From: Lutibacter maritimus
GTDB lineage: Bacteria > Bacteroidota > Bacteroidia > Flavobacteriales > Flavobacteriaceae
Direction of reading: 5' to 3'
DNA: 64,000 bases
Assembly: GCF_900116115.1 (NCBI RefSeq)
Contig: NZ_FOZP01000003.1
Coordinates: 186,001-250,000, forward strand
Position 1 is the first letter of the stretch; the number at the start of each line of letters is the position of its first letter. The translations under genes were made by a program, and so were the position numbers. Positions 35,301 through 45,024 of this stretch are shown here, piece after piece. The notes below the pieces were generated by a model. The model was not told where the DNA came from and did not search any database. It saw only the letters and a program-made list of their open reading frames with translations.

Positions 35301-36542
35301 TTATCCTACAGCTTTTAATTTTTTGATGGTAGATTTGTTTATTTTGTTTTCAGCATATTTTTTATCAACAATTAATATACTTTCATCACTTCCAGGTAAA
35401 TCAAACATCGCATCAGTTAAAATAGCTTCACATAATGAACGCAATCCACGAGCTCCTAATTTGTATTCAACTGCCTTATCAACAATATATAACAATGCAT
35501 TTTCACTGATGGAAAAATCAATACCATCCATTTTAAACAATTTTTGATATTGTTTAATAATAGAATTTTTTGGTTCGGTTAAAATAGCTCTCAACGTATC
35601 AGCATCTAACGGATCCATATGTGTTAAAACTGGTAAACGACCAATAATTTCTGGAATTAAACCAAATTCTTTTAAGTCTTTTGGAATAATATATTTTAGT
35701 AAATTACTTTCATCTACTTTATCAATTTTTATTGATGCGCTATAACCAACCGCTTGTCTGTTTAAACGTTTTCCAATTACTTTATCAATTCCTGAAAAAG
35801 CACCACCAGCAATAAATAAAATATTTTTAGTGTTTACTTCAATAAACTTTTGATCTGGATGTTTTCTTCCTCCTTTTGGCGGAACATTTACAACCGAACC
35901 TTCTAATAATTTTAATAAAGCTTGTTGAACTCCTTCTCCTGAAACATCTCTTGTAATAGATGGATTGTCTCCTTTACGTGCAATTTTATCAATTTCATCA
36001 ATAAAAACAATTCCTTTTTCTGCTTTGGCAACATCATAATCTGCGGCTTGTAGTAAACGTGTTAAAATAGTTTCAACATCTTCACCAACATAACCTGCCT
36101 CTGTTAAAACCGTTGCGTCTACAATACAAAAAGGCACATTTAACATGCGTGCTATGGTTCTGGCAATTAAGGTTTTTCCAGTACCTGTTTCTCCAACAAT
36201 TATAATGTTACTTTTTTCAATATCAATATCATCTTCATCTTTAGAAACTGGTTGCAACAAACGTTTGTAATGGTTGTATACTGCAACTGCCATTACTCTT
36301 TTGGCATCAACCTGACCAATCATATATTGATCAATAAATTCTTTTATTTCTCGAGGTTTTTTTAGAATTAATTCTGAAGAAAGATTAGAGGTTTTATTCT
36401 CTGCAATTTCTTCCATCACAATTCCATGCGCTTGCTCAATACATCTATCACAAATGTGTGCATCTAAACCTGCAATTAACAAATCTGTTTCTGGCTTTTT
36501 TCTTCCGCAAAATGAACATTCTAAAACATCATCCTTTGCCAT
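35301..36542 (-). CDS. clpX: ATP-dependent Clp protease ATP-binding subunit ClpX
   Basis: At 413 residues it is full length. The N-terminal zinc-binding domain has C9, C12, C31 and C34. Walker A GETGTGKT is at 117-124, Walker [10 protein letters not shown] and the pore loop GYVGEDV are present, with the ClpP-binding loop region downstream. It unfolds substrates and feeds them to ClpP, whose gene lies 47 nt upstream on the same strand. It is probably co-transcribed with clpP. Confidence 0.97.
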   Translation of the reverse strand: MAKDDVLECSFCGRKKPETDLLIAGLDAHICDRCIEQAHGIVMEEIAENKTSNLSSELILKKPREIKEFIDQYMIGQVDAKRVMAVAVYNHYKRLLQPVSKDEDDIDIEKSNIIIVGETGTGKTLIARTIARMLNVPFCIVDATVLTEAGYVGEDVETILTRLLQAADYDVAKAEKGIVFIDEIDKIARKGDNPSITRDVSGEGVQQALLKLLEGSVVNVPPKGGRKHPDQKFIEVNTKNILFIAGGAFSGIDKVIGKRLNRQAVGYSASIKIDKVDESNLLKYIIPKDLKEFGLIPEIIGRLPVLTHMDPLDADTLRAILTEPKNSIIKQYQKLFKMDGIDFSISENALLYIVDKAVEYKLGARGLRSLCEAILTDAMFDLPGSDESILIVDKKYAENKINKSTIKKLKAVG

Positions 36543-36589
36543 TCTTTTGTATTTTTTTAGTTAAATTTTGTAATTTAAGTGTAATGAAA

Positions 36590-37249
36590 TTATTTTCTTA
36601 TTAAAATTTCATCAATCATTCCATAAGCTTTAGCTTCTTCAGCCTTCAACCAATAATCTCTATCTGAATCTGCGTGTACTTTTTCCATACTTTGCCCAGA
36701 ATGTTTTGAGATTATTTGATATAACTCATCTTTTAACTTTAATATTTCACGTGCTGTAATTTCAATATCACTTGCTTGTCCTTGTGCACCACCTAAAGGT
36801 TGGTGAATCATTATTCTTGAATGCGGTAATGCTGAACGTTTTCCTTTTTCACCTGCACACATTAAAACTGCACCCATTGATGCTGCCATACCTGTGCAAA
36901 TTGTAGCAACTTCTGGCTTTATAAACTGCATAGTATCATAAATACCTAAACCAGCATACACGCCACCTCCAGGAGAATTAATATAAATTGAAATATCTTT
37001 AGAATTGTCAACACTTTCTAAAAATAATAATTGCGCTTGAATAATATTTGCTACGTAATCGTCTATGGCAGTACCTAAAAATATGATTCTATCCATCATT
37101 AAACGAGAAAAAACGTCCATTTGAGCTACATTCAACTGACGCTCTTCAATAATATATGGCGTTACACTGCTCACCAATTTATCATAATGCATACTACTAA
37201 TACCTTGATGTTTTGTAGCAAACTTTTTAAATTCTTTTCCGTAATCCAT
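36590..37249 (-). CDS. clpP: ATP-dependent Clp protease proteolytic subunit ClpP
   Basis: At 219 residues it has the usual length and the catalytic triad: S124 in [10 protein letters not shown]149 in MIHQPLGG and the Asp in the SDRDYWL stretch. It forms the tetradecameric chamber that works with ClpX. In relatives tig commonly stands directly upstream of clpP; here a 6-kb block of plus-strand genes lies between them, and clpP must have its own promoter in 37250-37450. Confidence 0.97.
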   Translation of the reverse strand: MDYGKEFKKFATKHQGISSMHYDKLVSSVTPYIIEERQLNVAQMDVFSRLMMDRIIFLGTAIDDYVANIIQAQLLFLESVDNSKDISIYINSPGGGVYAGLGIYDTMQFIKPEVATICTGMAASMGAVLMCAGEKGKRSALPHSRIMIHQPLGGAQGQASDIEITAREILKLKDELYQIISKHSGQSMEKVHADSDRDYWLKAEEAKAYGMIDEILIRK

Positions 37250-37376
37250 TTTTCAGGGTTTTAAATATTTAGTGGGTAAAGATAAGAAGTATTTATTTAT
37301 TTTAAAGTCAATTTGCTTAATGAATATTTAATCAACCTCATTTTGTGATATTTATGACAAATATTTTTTATTATTT

Positions 37377-37410
37377 TATTATGCGTGCATAATATTTTTA
37401 CGTACCTTTG
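37377..37410 (+). promoter_or_regulatory. Promoter with palindrome at the -33 position
   Basis: A TACCTTTG -7 box spans 37403-37410. The palindrome TATTATGC-GT-GCATAATA (8-bp arms, 37377-37394) sits where the -33 element should be. It looks like a repressor operator for the hypothetical gene at 37452. Confidence 0.45.
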
Positions 37411-37451
37411 ATAAGATTTTTTAGAAATTTAAAAAGTAATAAAAGCACATC

Positions 37452-37946
37452 ATGAAATTAAAAATAATAACACTTTTACTTATTGCTTTTACAATAAGTA
37501 TTTACGGACAAGAGTTTGAGAAAGGAACTATTATAACTAAACATTACGATACTATTAAAGATGTTAAAATTGAAAAAATGAGCGATGCTAAAAGCATTCT
37601 TCATATAAATTATATTGATGCGAACGGAATGATGCAATCTCCAGACATTGAAACTATTAAATATTATAAGCGTGGAGAAGAACAATTTTGTAGAATTTAC
37701 AATTCAGGAGAAATGATTTTGGCAAAAAAAGTTGCCTCTGGTGAAAAATTGAATTTATATTTAAGAGATAACTCATTTTATATTGAAAAAGTGTATGATG
37801 AATTAATTAAAGTACCATCATCAAGTAATAAATTTAAAAAGGTATTAAGTGATTTTTTAAGTGAATCGCCACAAATTGCTGATAAAATTAAATCACAAGA
37901 ATTACAAGATATTGTAGAAATAGTGAACCTTTATAACAAAGGTTAA
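37452..37946 (+). CDS. Hypothetical exported protein
   Basis: This 164-residue protein has a signal peptide (IITLLLIAFTISIYGQ) and a beta-rich mature part (about 20-110) with the pattern KGTIITKHYDTIKDVKIEKM. A helical, lysine-rich end follows. The beginning resembles Bacteroidetes exported proteins that read a property of a substrate (DxxxDVKIxK), but I do not recognise a named family. It is a single gene with a palindrome-bearing promoter and a strong terminator, so it may be individually regulated. Confidence 0.65.
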   Translation: MKLKIITLLLIAFTISIYGQEFEKGTIITKHYDTIKDVKIEKMSDAKSILHINYIDANGMMQSPDIETIKYYKRGEEQFCRIYNSGEMILAKKVASGEKLNLYLRDNSFYIEKVYDELIKVPSSSNKFKKVLSDFLSESPQIADKIKSQELQDIVEIVNLYNKG

Positions 37947-37963
37947 TATTTTTGGTTTTAGTT

Positions 37964-37998
37964 AAAAAGCTCGAAAATCATTTATTTTCGAGCTTTTT
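37964..37998 (+). terminator. Intrinsic terminator
   Basis: Perfect 15-bp arms AAAAAGCTCGAAAAT and ATTTTCGAGCTTTTT around a CATTT loop, 18 nt after the hypothetical gene. Confidence 0.9.
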
Positions 37999-38023
37999 TA
38001 TGCAACTAATTCTATGTTTTGGG

Positions 38024-38031
38024 TATCTTTG
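38024..38031 (+). promoter_or_regulatory. -7 box of the M1 peptidase gene
   Basis: TATCTTTG, 23 nt before the ATG at 38055 and 25 nt after the terminator. Confidence 0.5.
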
Positions 38032-38054
38032 AACTTCAACTATGTTAGTACCTC

Positions 38055-39650
38055 ATGAAAAACACAATTAATTTCGTCCTAATTTTAATTTCTTTTATTT
38101 CAACCTCAAATGCTCAAAACTTCAAAAATAGATTTGAAACAATTGACGTACAAAATTATAAACTTGCAATTGAAGTAAGCGATACAACAAATCGTATTAC
38201 AGCATCTATGAACATTGCTCTAAAATTTAAAAAAAATTCAACAGAATTTATTTTAGATTTTATAAAAAAAGATAGTACTGGAAAAGGTATGCTTATAAAT
38301 TCAATATATGAAAATGATAAAACCGCAACGTATTTACATGAAAATAATCAATTAAAAATTTATCCAAACGCAACAAATACAGATAGTATTTTTAATTATA
38401 CCATAACTTATGAAGGAATCCCAAAAGACGGCTTAATAATTTGTAATAATTTGTACGGTGATAGAACTTTTTTTGGAGATAATTGGCCCAACAGAGCCCA
38501 AAATTGGTTTCCTTGTGTAGATCATCCGTCAGATAAAGCAACTATTGAGTACATTATAACTGCACCAAATCACTACCAAGCAATTGCCAATGGTTTTGAA
38601 GTGGAAGAAACAAATCTTGATAACAATTTAAAACAATACAATTATAAAACAAACGTTCCGCTTCCCACAAAAGTTATGGTAATTGGTATTGCAAAATTTG
38701 CCGTGCAAAACATTGGCGAAACACATGATATTCCGGTTTCAACTTGGGTATATCCACAAACAAAAGAAAAGGGTTTTTACGATTTTTCAACGGCAAAAGA
38801 AGTGCTCAATTTCTTTATTGAAAATATAGGAGAATATCCTTTTGAAAAATTAGCAAACGTACAATCTAAAACGCGTTTTGGCGGCATGGAAAATGCCGGA
38901 AATATTTTTTACTTTGAAAAATCTGTTACCGGAAATAGAGAACATGAAGATTTAATTGCTCACGAAATTGCACACCAGTGGTTTGGAAATTCCGCATCAG
39001 AATTAGATTGGCCACACATTTGGTTAAGTGAAGGTTTTGCAACGTATTTTACCAATTTATACATTCAAAAAAGTTTAGGTGAAGAAGCACTTCAAAAACG
39101 TTTATCAGAAGAAAAAGCTAAAGTTATTGCGTTTCACAAATACCAACAAACACCAATTATCGATTATACTTCAACTAATTTAATGAGCATTTTAAACCCA
39201 AATTCTTACCAAAAAGGAAGCTGGTTTTTGCGTATGCTTCATCATAAATTAGGCGATGAAACATTTTGGAAAGGCATTCAATTATATTATCAAACCTATA
39301 AATTTAAAAATGCTACAACTGATGATTTTAGAAATACTATGGAAACTGTTTCCAATAGTAATTTAGAAGATTTTTTCCATAATTGGCTTGGTCAATCAGG
39401 GCATCCAACTTTAAAACCAAGTTGGATTTATCATAAAAATAAGCTACGATTAATTATTGACCAAGTTCAAGAAAGTAATTTTACATTTCCTTTAGATATT
39501 GCTCTTTTATATAAAGATGGCACTTCTGAAATTAAAACGATACAAGTCAACACGAAATTTGCACCACACGAAATTGAAACCAATGGAGAGGTTATTGATA
39601 TAAAACTTGATCCAAATAATTATTTATTATTTGAAATAATTAAAGACTAA
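38055..39650 (+). CDS. M1 family metallopeptidase (aminopeptidase N-like), exported
   Basis: This 531-residue zinc peptidase has a signal peptide (1-20). The substrate-anchoring GGMEN is at 276-280, the zinc motif HEIAH at 303-307 with third ligand E326, and a catalytic Tyr region follows. It has the M1 N-terminal beta domain, catalytic domain and a short beta domain, but lacks the large C-terminal helical domain of aminopeptidase N, like other short Bacteroidetes M1 enzymes. It probably trims peptides in the periplasm or at the cell surface. Confidence 0.92.
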   Translation: MKNTINFVLILISFISTSNAQNFKNRFETIDVQNYKLAIEVSDTTNRITASMNIALKFKKNSTEFILDFIKKDSTGKGMLINSIYENDKTATYLHENNQLKIYPNATNTDSIFNYTITYEGIPKDGLIICNNLYGDRTFFGDNWPNRAQNWFPCVDHPSDKATIEYIITAPNHYQAIANGFEVEETNLDNNLKQYNYKTNVPLPTKVMVIGIAKFAVQNIGETHDIPVSTWVYPQTKEKGFYDFSTAKEVLNFFIENIGEYPFEKLANVQSKTRFGGMENAGNIFYFEKSVTGNREHEDLIAHEIAHQWFGNSASELDWPHIWLSEGFATYFTNLYIQKSLGEEALQKRLSEEKAKVIAFHKYQQTPIIDYTSTNLMSILNPNSYQKGSWFLRMLHHKLGDETFWKGIQLYYQTYKFKNATTDDFRNTMETVSNSNLEDFFHNWLGQSGHPTLKPSWIYHKNKLRLIIDQVQESNFTFPLDIALLYKDGTSEIKTIQVNTKFAPHEIETNGEVIDIKLDPNNYLLFEIIKD

Positions 39651-39652
39651 AT

Positions 39653-40279
39653 ATGATTTGTACGCTTTGTAATACGGGAACTATTTTTTTTGAGAATATT
39701 CATTTAAAAACGTATTACAATTGCCCAAATTGTAAAGGAATTCTTATGAATCCTGCAAATTTTGTTTCAACATCAGAAGAAATTACACGTTACAAAACTC
39801 ACAATAACGATGTGTACGATATAGGCTATCAAAATTTTGTGAAACCAATTGTAAATAGTGTTTTATTAGATTTTAGCCCAACAAATCAAGGTTTAGATTT
39901 TGGTTGTGGAACAGGACCCGTAATTACAAAATTATTGCGTGATAAAAACTATAACATTACCACTTATGATCCTTTTTTTGATAATAATTTAGCTGCATTA
40001 AAAACCACTTATAATTTTATAGTTTGTTGCGAAGTTATTGAGCACTTTCACAACCCTTTTAAAGAATTTAAATTATTAAAATCGATATTAAAACCCAATG
40101 GTAAGTTGTATTGTATGACAGATATTTACAACGAAACTATCAACTTTAAAAACTGGTATTATAAAAACGATGAAACTCACGTATTTTTTTACCATAAACA
40201 TACTTTTGATTGGATTAAAAACAATTTTGGCTTTTCAAAAGTAACAGTTAAAAACCGATTAATTATTTTTGAAAACTAG
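39653..40279 (+). CDS. Class I SAM-dependent methyltransferase with N-terminal zinc ribbon
   Basis: This 208-residue protein opens with a zinc-ribbon-like CTLCNTG...YYNCPNCKG (C3, C6, C24, C27 region). A Rossmann methyltransferase core follows, with the SAM loop LDFGCGTGPV near 84-93, CCEVIEH and LKPNGKLYC. Proteins of this layout methylate small molecules or sugars; the substrate is unknown. It begins 2 nt after the peptidase stop, so both are co-transcribed. Confidence 0.88.
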   Translation: MICTLCNTGTIFFENIHLKTYYNCPNCKGILMNPANFVSTSEEITRYKTHNNDVYDIGYQNFVKPIVNSVLLDFSPTNQGLDFGCGTGPVITKLLRDKNYNITTYDPFFDNNLAALKTTYNFIVCCEVIEHFHNPFKEFKLLKSILKPNGKLYCMTDIYNETINFKNWYYKNDETHVFFYHKHTFDWIKNNFGFSKVTVKNRLIIFEN

Positions 40280-40329
40280 TATAAATTTCAATTTATTACT
40301 AACAATCAAATTATGTGTGTTTTAACACT

Positions 40330-40337
40330 TATATTTG
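40330..40337 (+). promoter_or_regulatory. -7 box of the DEAD-box helicase gene
   Basis: TATATTTG ends 15 nt before the ATG at 40353. The longer frame start, a TTG at 40335, lies inside this box, so 40353 is the real start. Confidence 0.55.
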
Positions 40338-40352
40338 CAAAAAAAACAAACA

Positions 40353-41684
40353 ATGACTTTTTCAGATTTAAACTTAAACCGCTTTTTATTAAATGCCTTA
40401 GATGACCTTGGTTTAAAAACACCAACGCCTATTCAAGAAAAAGCCTTTTCGGTTATTATGAGCAGTAAAGACGTTGTTGGAATTGCACAAACTGGAACCG
40501 GTAAAACCTATGCTTATTTACTACCAATTTTAAGGCAATTAACATATTCCGATCAAAAATTTCCACGTGTTTTAATTATAGTACCAACCAGAGAATTGGT
40601 TGTGCAAGTTGTGCAAGAAATTGAAAACTTAACACCATATATAAATGTTAGATATGCCGGCATTTATGGAGGAACTAACATAAACAATGATAAACAACTT
40701 GTTTTTAAAGGTTTAGATATTTTAGTTGCAACACCAGGAAGATTGTTAGATTTAGCTTTAGATGGTATTTTAAAACTAAAATCTATTCAAAAACTTGTAA
40801 TTGATGAAGTTGATGAAATGTTAAACTTAGGTTTTTTACCGCAACTTACAACGCTACTAGATTTACTTCCTAAAAAACGTCAGAATATTTTATTCTCGGC
40901 AACGTTAACAAAAGAAGTAGATGATTTGTTGGAAGATTTTTTTAAATCGCCTATTAAAATTGAAGTTGGAGCCAGCGGAAGTCCATTAGATACTATTAAA
41001 CAACTTGCATACCCAGTTCCAAATTTTAATACCAAAGTAAACTTTTTAATTTCGCTTTTAATTGATAAAGAAACTTTTAAAAAAGTTTTAGTGTTTGTTA
41101 AAAACAAAAAACAAGCCAATATTTTACACGCCGAATTAGATATTGCATTGCCAAATCAGGCGCAAGTTATACATTCTAATAAAACTCAAAATTACAGATT
41201 ACGTTCAGTAGAAAACTTCGAAAAAAATAAATTCCCAGTTTTAATTGCAACTGATATTGTGGCGCGTGGAATTGATTTATCTGACGTAAGCCATGTTATT
41301 AATATCAATATTCCTAAAAAACCAGAAAATTATATTCATAGAATTGGTAGAACAGGTAGAGCAGAACAAGAAGGAACCTCTATTTCATTTTTTACAGAAG
41401 AGGAAGCTGAATATTTAGGTGAAATTGAATTATTAATGAACAGAGAAATTGATGTGTTTGACCTTCCCGATTCTGTTGAAATTTCAGAAGAATTAATAGA
41501 TGAAGAAATTCCAAGAGATCCTCAAGAAATTAATAATGACGCACGAAACAAATCAACAGAATTAGGTTCTGGTTTTCATGAAAAGAAAGAAAAAAATAAA
41601 AAAATAAATTTAGGTGGCTCTTATAGAAGAGAGATTGCAAAAAAGTACAAAAAGCCAAAAACTCGTGGACCAAAAAGAAAATAA
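40353..41684 (+). CDS. DEAD-box ATP-dependent RNA helicase
   Basis: This RNA helicase of about 443 residues has Q-motif TPIQEKA, motif I AQTGTGKT (about 45-52), motif Ia PTRELV, motif II DEVD in place of DEAD, motif III SATLT, and motif VI HRIGRTGR. The C-terminus is a basic tail (KKEKNKKINLGG...KKPKTRGPKRK) suited to RNA binding. It probably acts in ribosome assembly or RNA decay at low temperature. The exact homologue (RhlE/CshA/DeaD) cannot be assigned. Confidence 0.93.
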   Translation: MTFSDLNLNRFLLNALDDLGLKTPTPIQEKAFSVIMSSKDVVGIAQTGTGKTYAYLLPILRQLTYSDQKFPRVLIIVPTRELVVQVVQEIENLTPYINVRYAGIYGGTNINNDKQLVFKGLDILVATPGRLLDLALDGILKLKSIQKLVIDEVDEMLNLGFLPQLTTLLDLLPKKRQNILFSATLTKEVDDLLEDFFKSPIKIEVGASGSPLDTIKQLAYPVPNFNTKVNFLISLLIDKETFKKVLVFVKNKKQANILHAELDIALPNQAQVIHSNKTQNYRLRSVENFEKNKFPVLIATDIVARGIDLSDVSHVININIPKKPENYIHRIGRTGRAEQEGTSISFFTEEEAEYLGEIELLMNREIDVFDLPDSVEISEELIDEEIPRDPQEINNDARNKSTELGSGFHEKKEKNKKINLGGSYRREIAKKYKKPKTRGPKRK

Positions 41685-41685
41685 T

Positions 41686-41712
41686 GAACTAAATTATTTG
41701 TAATTTTAGTTC
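41686..41712 (+). terminator. Weak hairpin between helicase and pyruvate-kinase-like genes
   Basis: GAACTAAATTA pairs with TAATTTTAGTTC (one bulged T) around TTTG. The following T-run is short, so it may attenuate rather than stop transcription. Confidence 0.4.
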
Positions 41713-41722
41713 AAAATTTTTT

Positions 41723-43555
41723 ATGTTATTCGATATTCAAAAATTGCAAGAAGTAAATGCTCAAATTGATGCCATTATTGAAAAAATGGAAGCTTTTGAA
41801 AACATTTACAAATCGCAAATAGAAAATGTACATCTTAACTATACATACAGCGCAAAAAATTTAATTCATTATTTGGCATTTAGAAGTTTTGACAATACAC
41901 CATTTCAAAAAAATTTAAACGATTTAGGCTTACCCACATCTGTAAATACTGAAAGTAGTATTTTACATACAATGCTTATTTACAGAACGTTAGTAAATCA
42001 TTTATTAAAAATTGATGATACTATTCCTAAAAAATCATTTTTAACAAACAAAGAAAGCAAGCAACTTCTAAAAAAAAATACCAACGCTTTATTTGGTGAA
42101 AAACCATTAAATAGACGTACCAGAATTTTAGTTACACAACCAACAACAGCCGCTGAAAGTCCTGTTTTTTCTGAAAATTTAATAAACGCCGGAATGAATT
42201 GTGCTCGTGTAAATTGTGCACATGATAATGAAGTAACCTGGAAAAAAATTATTGAAAATATAAGACAAGTAAATCCAACTTGTAAAATAATGATGGATTT
42301 GGGTGGACCAAAGTTACGAACTGGAAAAATGAAACCAGGCCATAAAGTAATACACATTAAACCAAAACGAAACTCATTAGGACAATTAATTGCTCCAGCA
42401 AAAATTTGGTTAGCTCCTTATGGAATGCTTCCTCCTAAAGATTCGCAAGTTGATGCCATTATTACCGTAAATAAAAAATGGCTTAAAAAAACCAAAAAAG
42501 GTTCCTATTTTACTTTTACTGATTCTCGCGATAAAAAATGTAAAATAACCATTCAAGATAAAGAAGGTTTTGGCAGATGGGCAACTTGTAAAGATTCTGC
42601 TTTTGTAACTACCGGTATGCAGTTAACCGTATTTCTTCAAAAAAAATCTACTTCAGAAATACATACGGTTCATGAATTATTACCGCTTGAAGAAATTATT
42701 TATTTATTTGAAGGAGATACTTTAAAATTAAACAAAGAACCAATTTTAGGAGAACCTGCAACATATAATGACCAAGGAAATTTGGTTGATTTTGCCCATA
42801 TTTCTTGTACGTTACCACAATTATTCTCTAAAGTAAAAAAAGGCGAATTAATTTATTTTGATGATGGTAAAATTGAAGGTGTAATTGATGAAATTCACTC
42901 AGATTATTTATTAATTAAAATTACCAACGCAAAAACTACGGGCGGGAAACTTAGAGCCGATAAAGGAATAAATTTACCCGATAGCGACTTAGGAATTTGT
43001 GGTTTAACTGAAAAAGACAAAATTGATTTAAAATTTATAGCAAAATATGCAGATGCAGTTAACTTTTCGTTTGTAAACAACAAACAAGATGTTGAAGATT
43101 TAATACAAGAATTAAAAAAATTAAAAGCATCTATTGGTATTATTTTAAAAATTGAAACTCAAAAATCATTTGAAAACTTACCTAGTATTTTGCTAAAAGC
43201 AATGGAAAATTACCCAATTGGAGTAATGATAGCACGTGGCGATTTGGCTATTGAAACAGGCTGGAAAAATTTTGCTATTATACAAGAAGAAATTTTAAGC
43301 ATTTGTGAAGCCGCTCATATTCCGGATATTTGGGCAACGCAAGTATTGGAAAATTTAGCAAAAAAAGGAATTCCAACAAGAGCAGAAATAACTGATGCTG
43401 CAATGTCTCAACGTGCAGAATGCGTAATGCTTAATAAAGGTCCGTATATTGAAAAAGCTGTAAAAATGTTGGATAAAATTTTGAGTAAAATGCAACAAAT
43501 TCAGAAAAAAAGAATTGCATTATTACCACAACTAAAGTTTACAGAAAACTTATAA
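41723..43555 (+). CDS. Atypical pyruvate-kinase-like protein
   Basis: This 610-residue protein has a coiled-coil-like N-terminal extension of about 130 residues, then pyruvate kinase A and B domain motifs. These are MMDLGGPKLRTG near 192, a B-domain-like insert, the substrate-loop KIETQKSFENL (KIEN in normal enzymes) and MIARGDLAIE (MVARGDLGVE). It lacks the C-terminal allosteric domain. It is probably not the housekeeping enzyme. The catalytic Lys in KIE is present, so activity on an unusual phosphoenol substrate is possible. Confidence 0.78.
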   Translation: MLFDIQKLQEVNAQIDAIIEKMEAFENIYKSQIENVHLNYTYSAKNLIHYLAFRSFDNTPFQKNLNDLGLPTSVNTESSILHTMLIYRTLVNHLLKIDDTIPKKSFLTNKESKQLLKKNTNALFGEKPLNRRTRILVTQPTTAAESPVFSENLINAGMNCARVNCAHDNEVTWKKIIENIRQVNPTCKIMMDLGGPKLRTGKMKPGHKVIHIKPKRNSLGQLIAPAKIWLAPYGMLPPKDSQVDAIITVNKKWLKKTKKGSYFTFTDSRDKKCKITIQDKEGFGRWATCKDSAFVTTGMQLTVFLQKKSTSEIHTVHELLPLEEIIYLFEGDTLKLNKEPILGEPATYNDQGNLVDFAHISCTLPQLFSKVKKGELIYFDDGKIEGVIDEIHSDYLLIKITNAKTTGGKLRADKGINLPDSDLGICGLTEKDKIDLKFIAKYADAVNFSFVNNKQDVEDLIQELKKLKASIGIILKIETQKSFENLPSILLKAMENYPIGVMIARGDLAIETGWKNFAIIQEEILSICEAAHIPDIWATQVLENLAKKGIPTRAEITDAAMSQRAECVMLNKGPYIEKAVKMLDKILSKMQQIQKKRIALLPQLKFTENL

Positions 43556-43561
43556 AACAAA

Positions 43562-43588
43562 AAACCCTTAAAGAAATTTTAAGGGTTT
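43562..43588. terminator. Bidirectional terminator between convergent pyruvate-kinase-like and tig genes
   Basis: Perfect arms AAACCCTTAAA/TTTAAGGGTTT with a 5-nt loop, A-rich on the left and T-containing on the right. It lies 7 nt after one stop and 23 nt before the other. Confidence 0.82.
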
Positions 43589-43610
43589 ATTATAGCTATT
43601 TTTAAGAAAA

Positions 43611-44933
43611 TTATTTATAAACTTCTTTTACAAAATTTTCATAATTTACTTCTTTTACTTTAAAAGTAATGTTCTCTTTGTAGAACGTTAATAATTTTTG
43701 ACCCATTAATTGCTCTTGTAAACGCTTAGCTTCGTCTTGGTTGCTTAAAACCCTTTGTACAATATCTTCTAAATCTTTTTCTTCAGGATTTAATTGTCCG
43801 TATTGAGCCATTTGCGCTTTTACAAAACCTTTTGTAAAGTCTTGTAACTCTTTAAAATCTATTTGTAAGTTATTATCTTTTATAACTTTTCCTTCAATTA
43901 ATTGGTAACGTAAACCTTTTTCAGATTTATCAAACTCTTCAGCAGCTTGTTCAGCACTCATTGGTTTTTCACCAGCAACAGCTAACCATTTTTTTAAGAA
44001 TTCAGCAGGTAAATCAAACTTAGTATTTTCAACTAAATATTCAGTTACTGCGTTTAATAATTGTTGATCCGCTTGTTGTTGAAATTGCTTTTCAGCATCT
44101 TCTTTAATTTTTTCTTTTAACTCTTCAACTGATTTTACTACATCAGGTCCAAAAATTTTATCGAATAATTCTTGATTTACTTCAGCAAGTTCAGTAACGT
44201 TAATTTCTTCAATTGTAAAAGTTAAAGGAATTTCCAATCCGTGAACTTCATCGTGTCCTAAACCTAAAGCACCCATTAATTTATGATCATCATCAAAAAG
44301 TCCTTTGCTTTCTAACGCAACAACATCCCCAACTTTTTTACCAATAAATTTCTTTTGGTTTACTTTTCCTTTGATGTCTTCTAAAGAAATAGTAGATTTT
44401 TTATCAATCCCTTTTTCTTCATTTGCAAAAGAACCAGCAATATTTACACCTTCTTCAACAACTTCTTTTGTCACTAATTTACCAAAACGTTTTTGAAGGT
44501 TTTCAACTTCTTTATTTAACAATTCTTCGTCAGCTACAATATTATATTGTGTAATTTTATTTTTTCCACTTAAATCTACATCAAAATCAGGAGCTAAACC
44601 TAACTCAAATTCAAAAGCATAATCTTCTGCATCCCAGTTAAAATCGTCTTGCATTTTTGGTAATGGATTTCCTAAAATGTCTAATTTCTCTTCTACCAAG
44701 AAATTATTTAATGATTCTTGTAATAATTTGTTTACCTCATCAATCATTATAGATTTTCCATATTGTTTTTTAACCAATCCCATTGGAACTTGTCCTTTTC
44801 TAAATCCAGGAATATTGGCTTTCTGACGGTAATCTTTTAAAATTTTATCTACTTTATCTTGGTAATCAGCAGCCGAAATTTCTACCTTCACAACTGCATT
44901 TAATGCATCAATACTTTCTTTTGTAATATTCAT
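43611..44933 (-). CDS. tig: Trigger factor, ribosome-associated chaperone
   Basis: At 440 residues it has the normal length and three-part layout. The ribosome-binding N-terminus holds PGFRKGQVPMGLVKKQYG (the signature loop is usually GFRxGK). A degenerate FKBP-like domain (about 150-250) and a helical C-terminal cradle (from about 265) follow. It binds nascent chains at the ribosome exit. It has its own well-formed promoter and is separated from clpP by the 37.4-43.6 kb block. Confidence 0.95.
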   Translation of the reverse strand: MNITKESIDALNAVVKVEISAADYQDKVDKILKDYRQKANIPGFRKGQVPMGLVKKQYGKSIMIDEVNKLLQESLNNFLVEEKLDILGNPLPKMQDDFNWDAEDYAFEFELGLAPDFDVDLSGKNKITQYNIVADEELLNKEVENLQKRFGKLVTKEVVEEGVNIAGSFANEEKGIDKKSTISLEDIKGKVNQKKFIGKKVGDVVALESKGLFDDDHKLMGALGLGHDEVHGLEIPLTFTIEEINVTELAEVNQELFDKIFGPDVVKSVEELKEKIKEDAEKQFQQQADQQLLNAVTEYLVENTKFDLPAEFLKKWLAVAGEKPMSAEQAAEEFDKSEKGLRYQLIEGKVIKDNNLQIDFKELQDFTKGFVKAQMAQYGQLNPEEKDLEDIVQRVLSNQDEAKRLQEQLMGQKLLTFYKENITFKVKEVNYENFVKEVYK

Positions 44934-44971
44934 TTTATGCTATTTTACTTAAAATCATTAAAAATTGGGTG

Positions 44972-45002
44972 CAAAAGTACTATAATTTATACACTTTTCA
45001 AA
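44972..45002 (-). promoter_or_regulatory. tig promoter with both -33 and -7 elements
   Basis: On the minus strand TTTG (44999-45002) and the -7 box TACTTTTG (44972-44979) are separated by 19 nt, the Bacteroidetes optimum. It is the most complete promoter found here. Confidence 0.72.
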
Positions 45003-45024
45003 TATTTAATTCATTCAAACTCAA

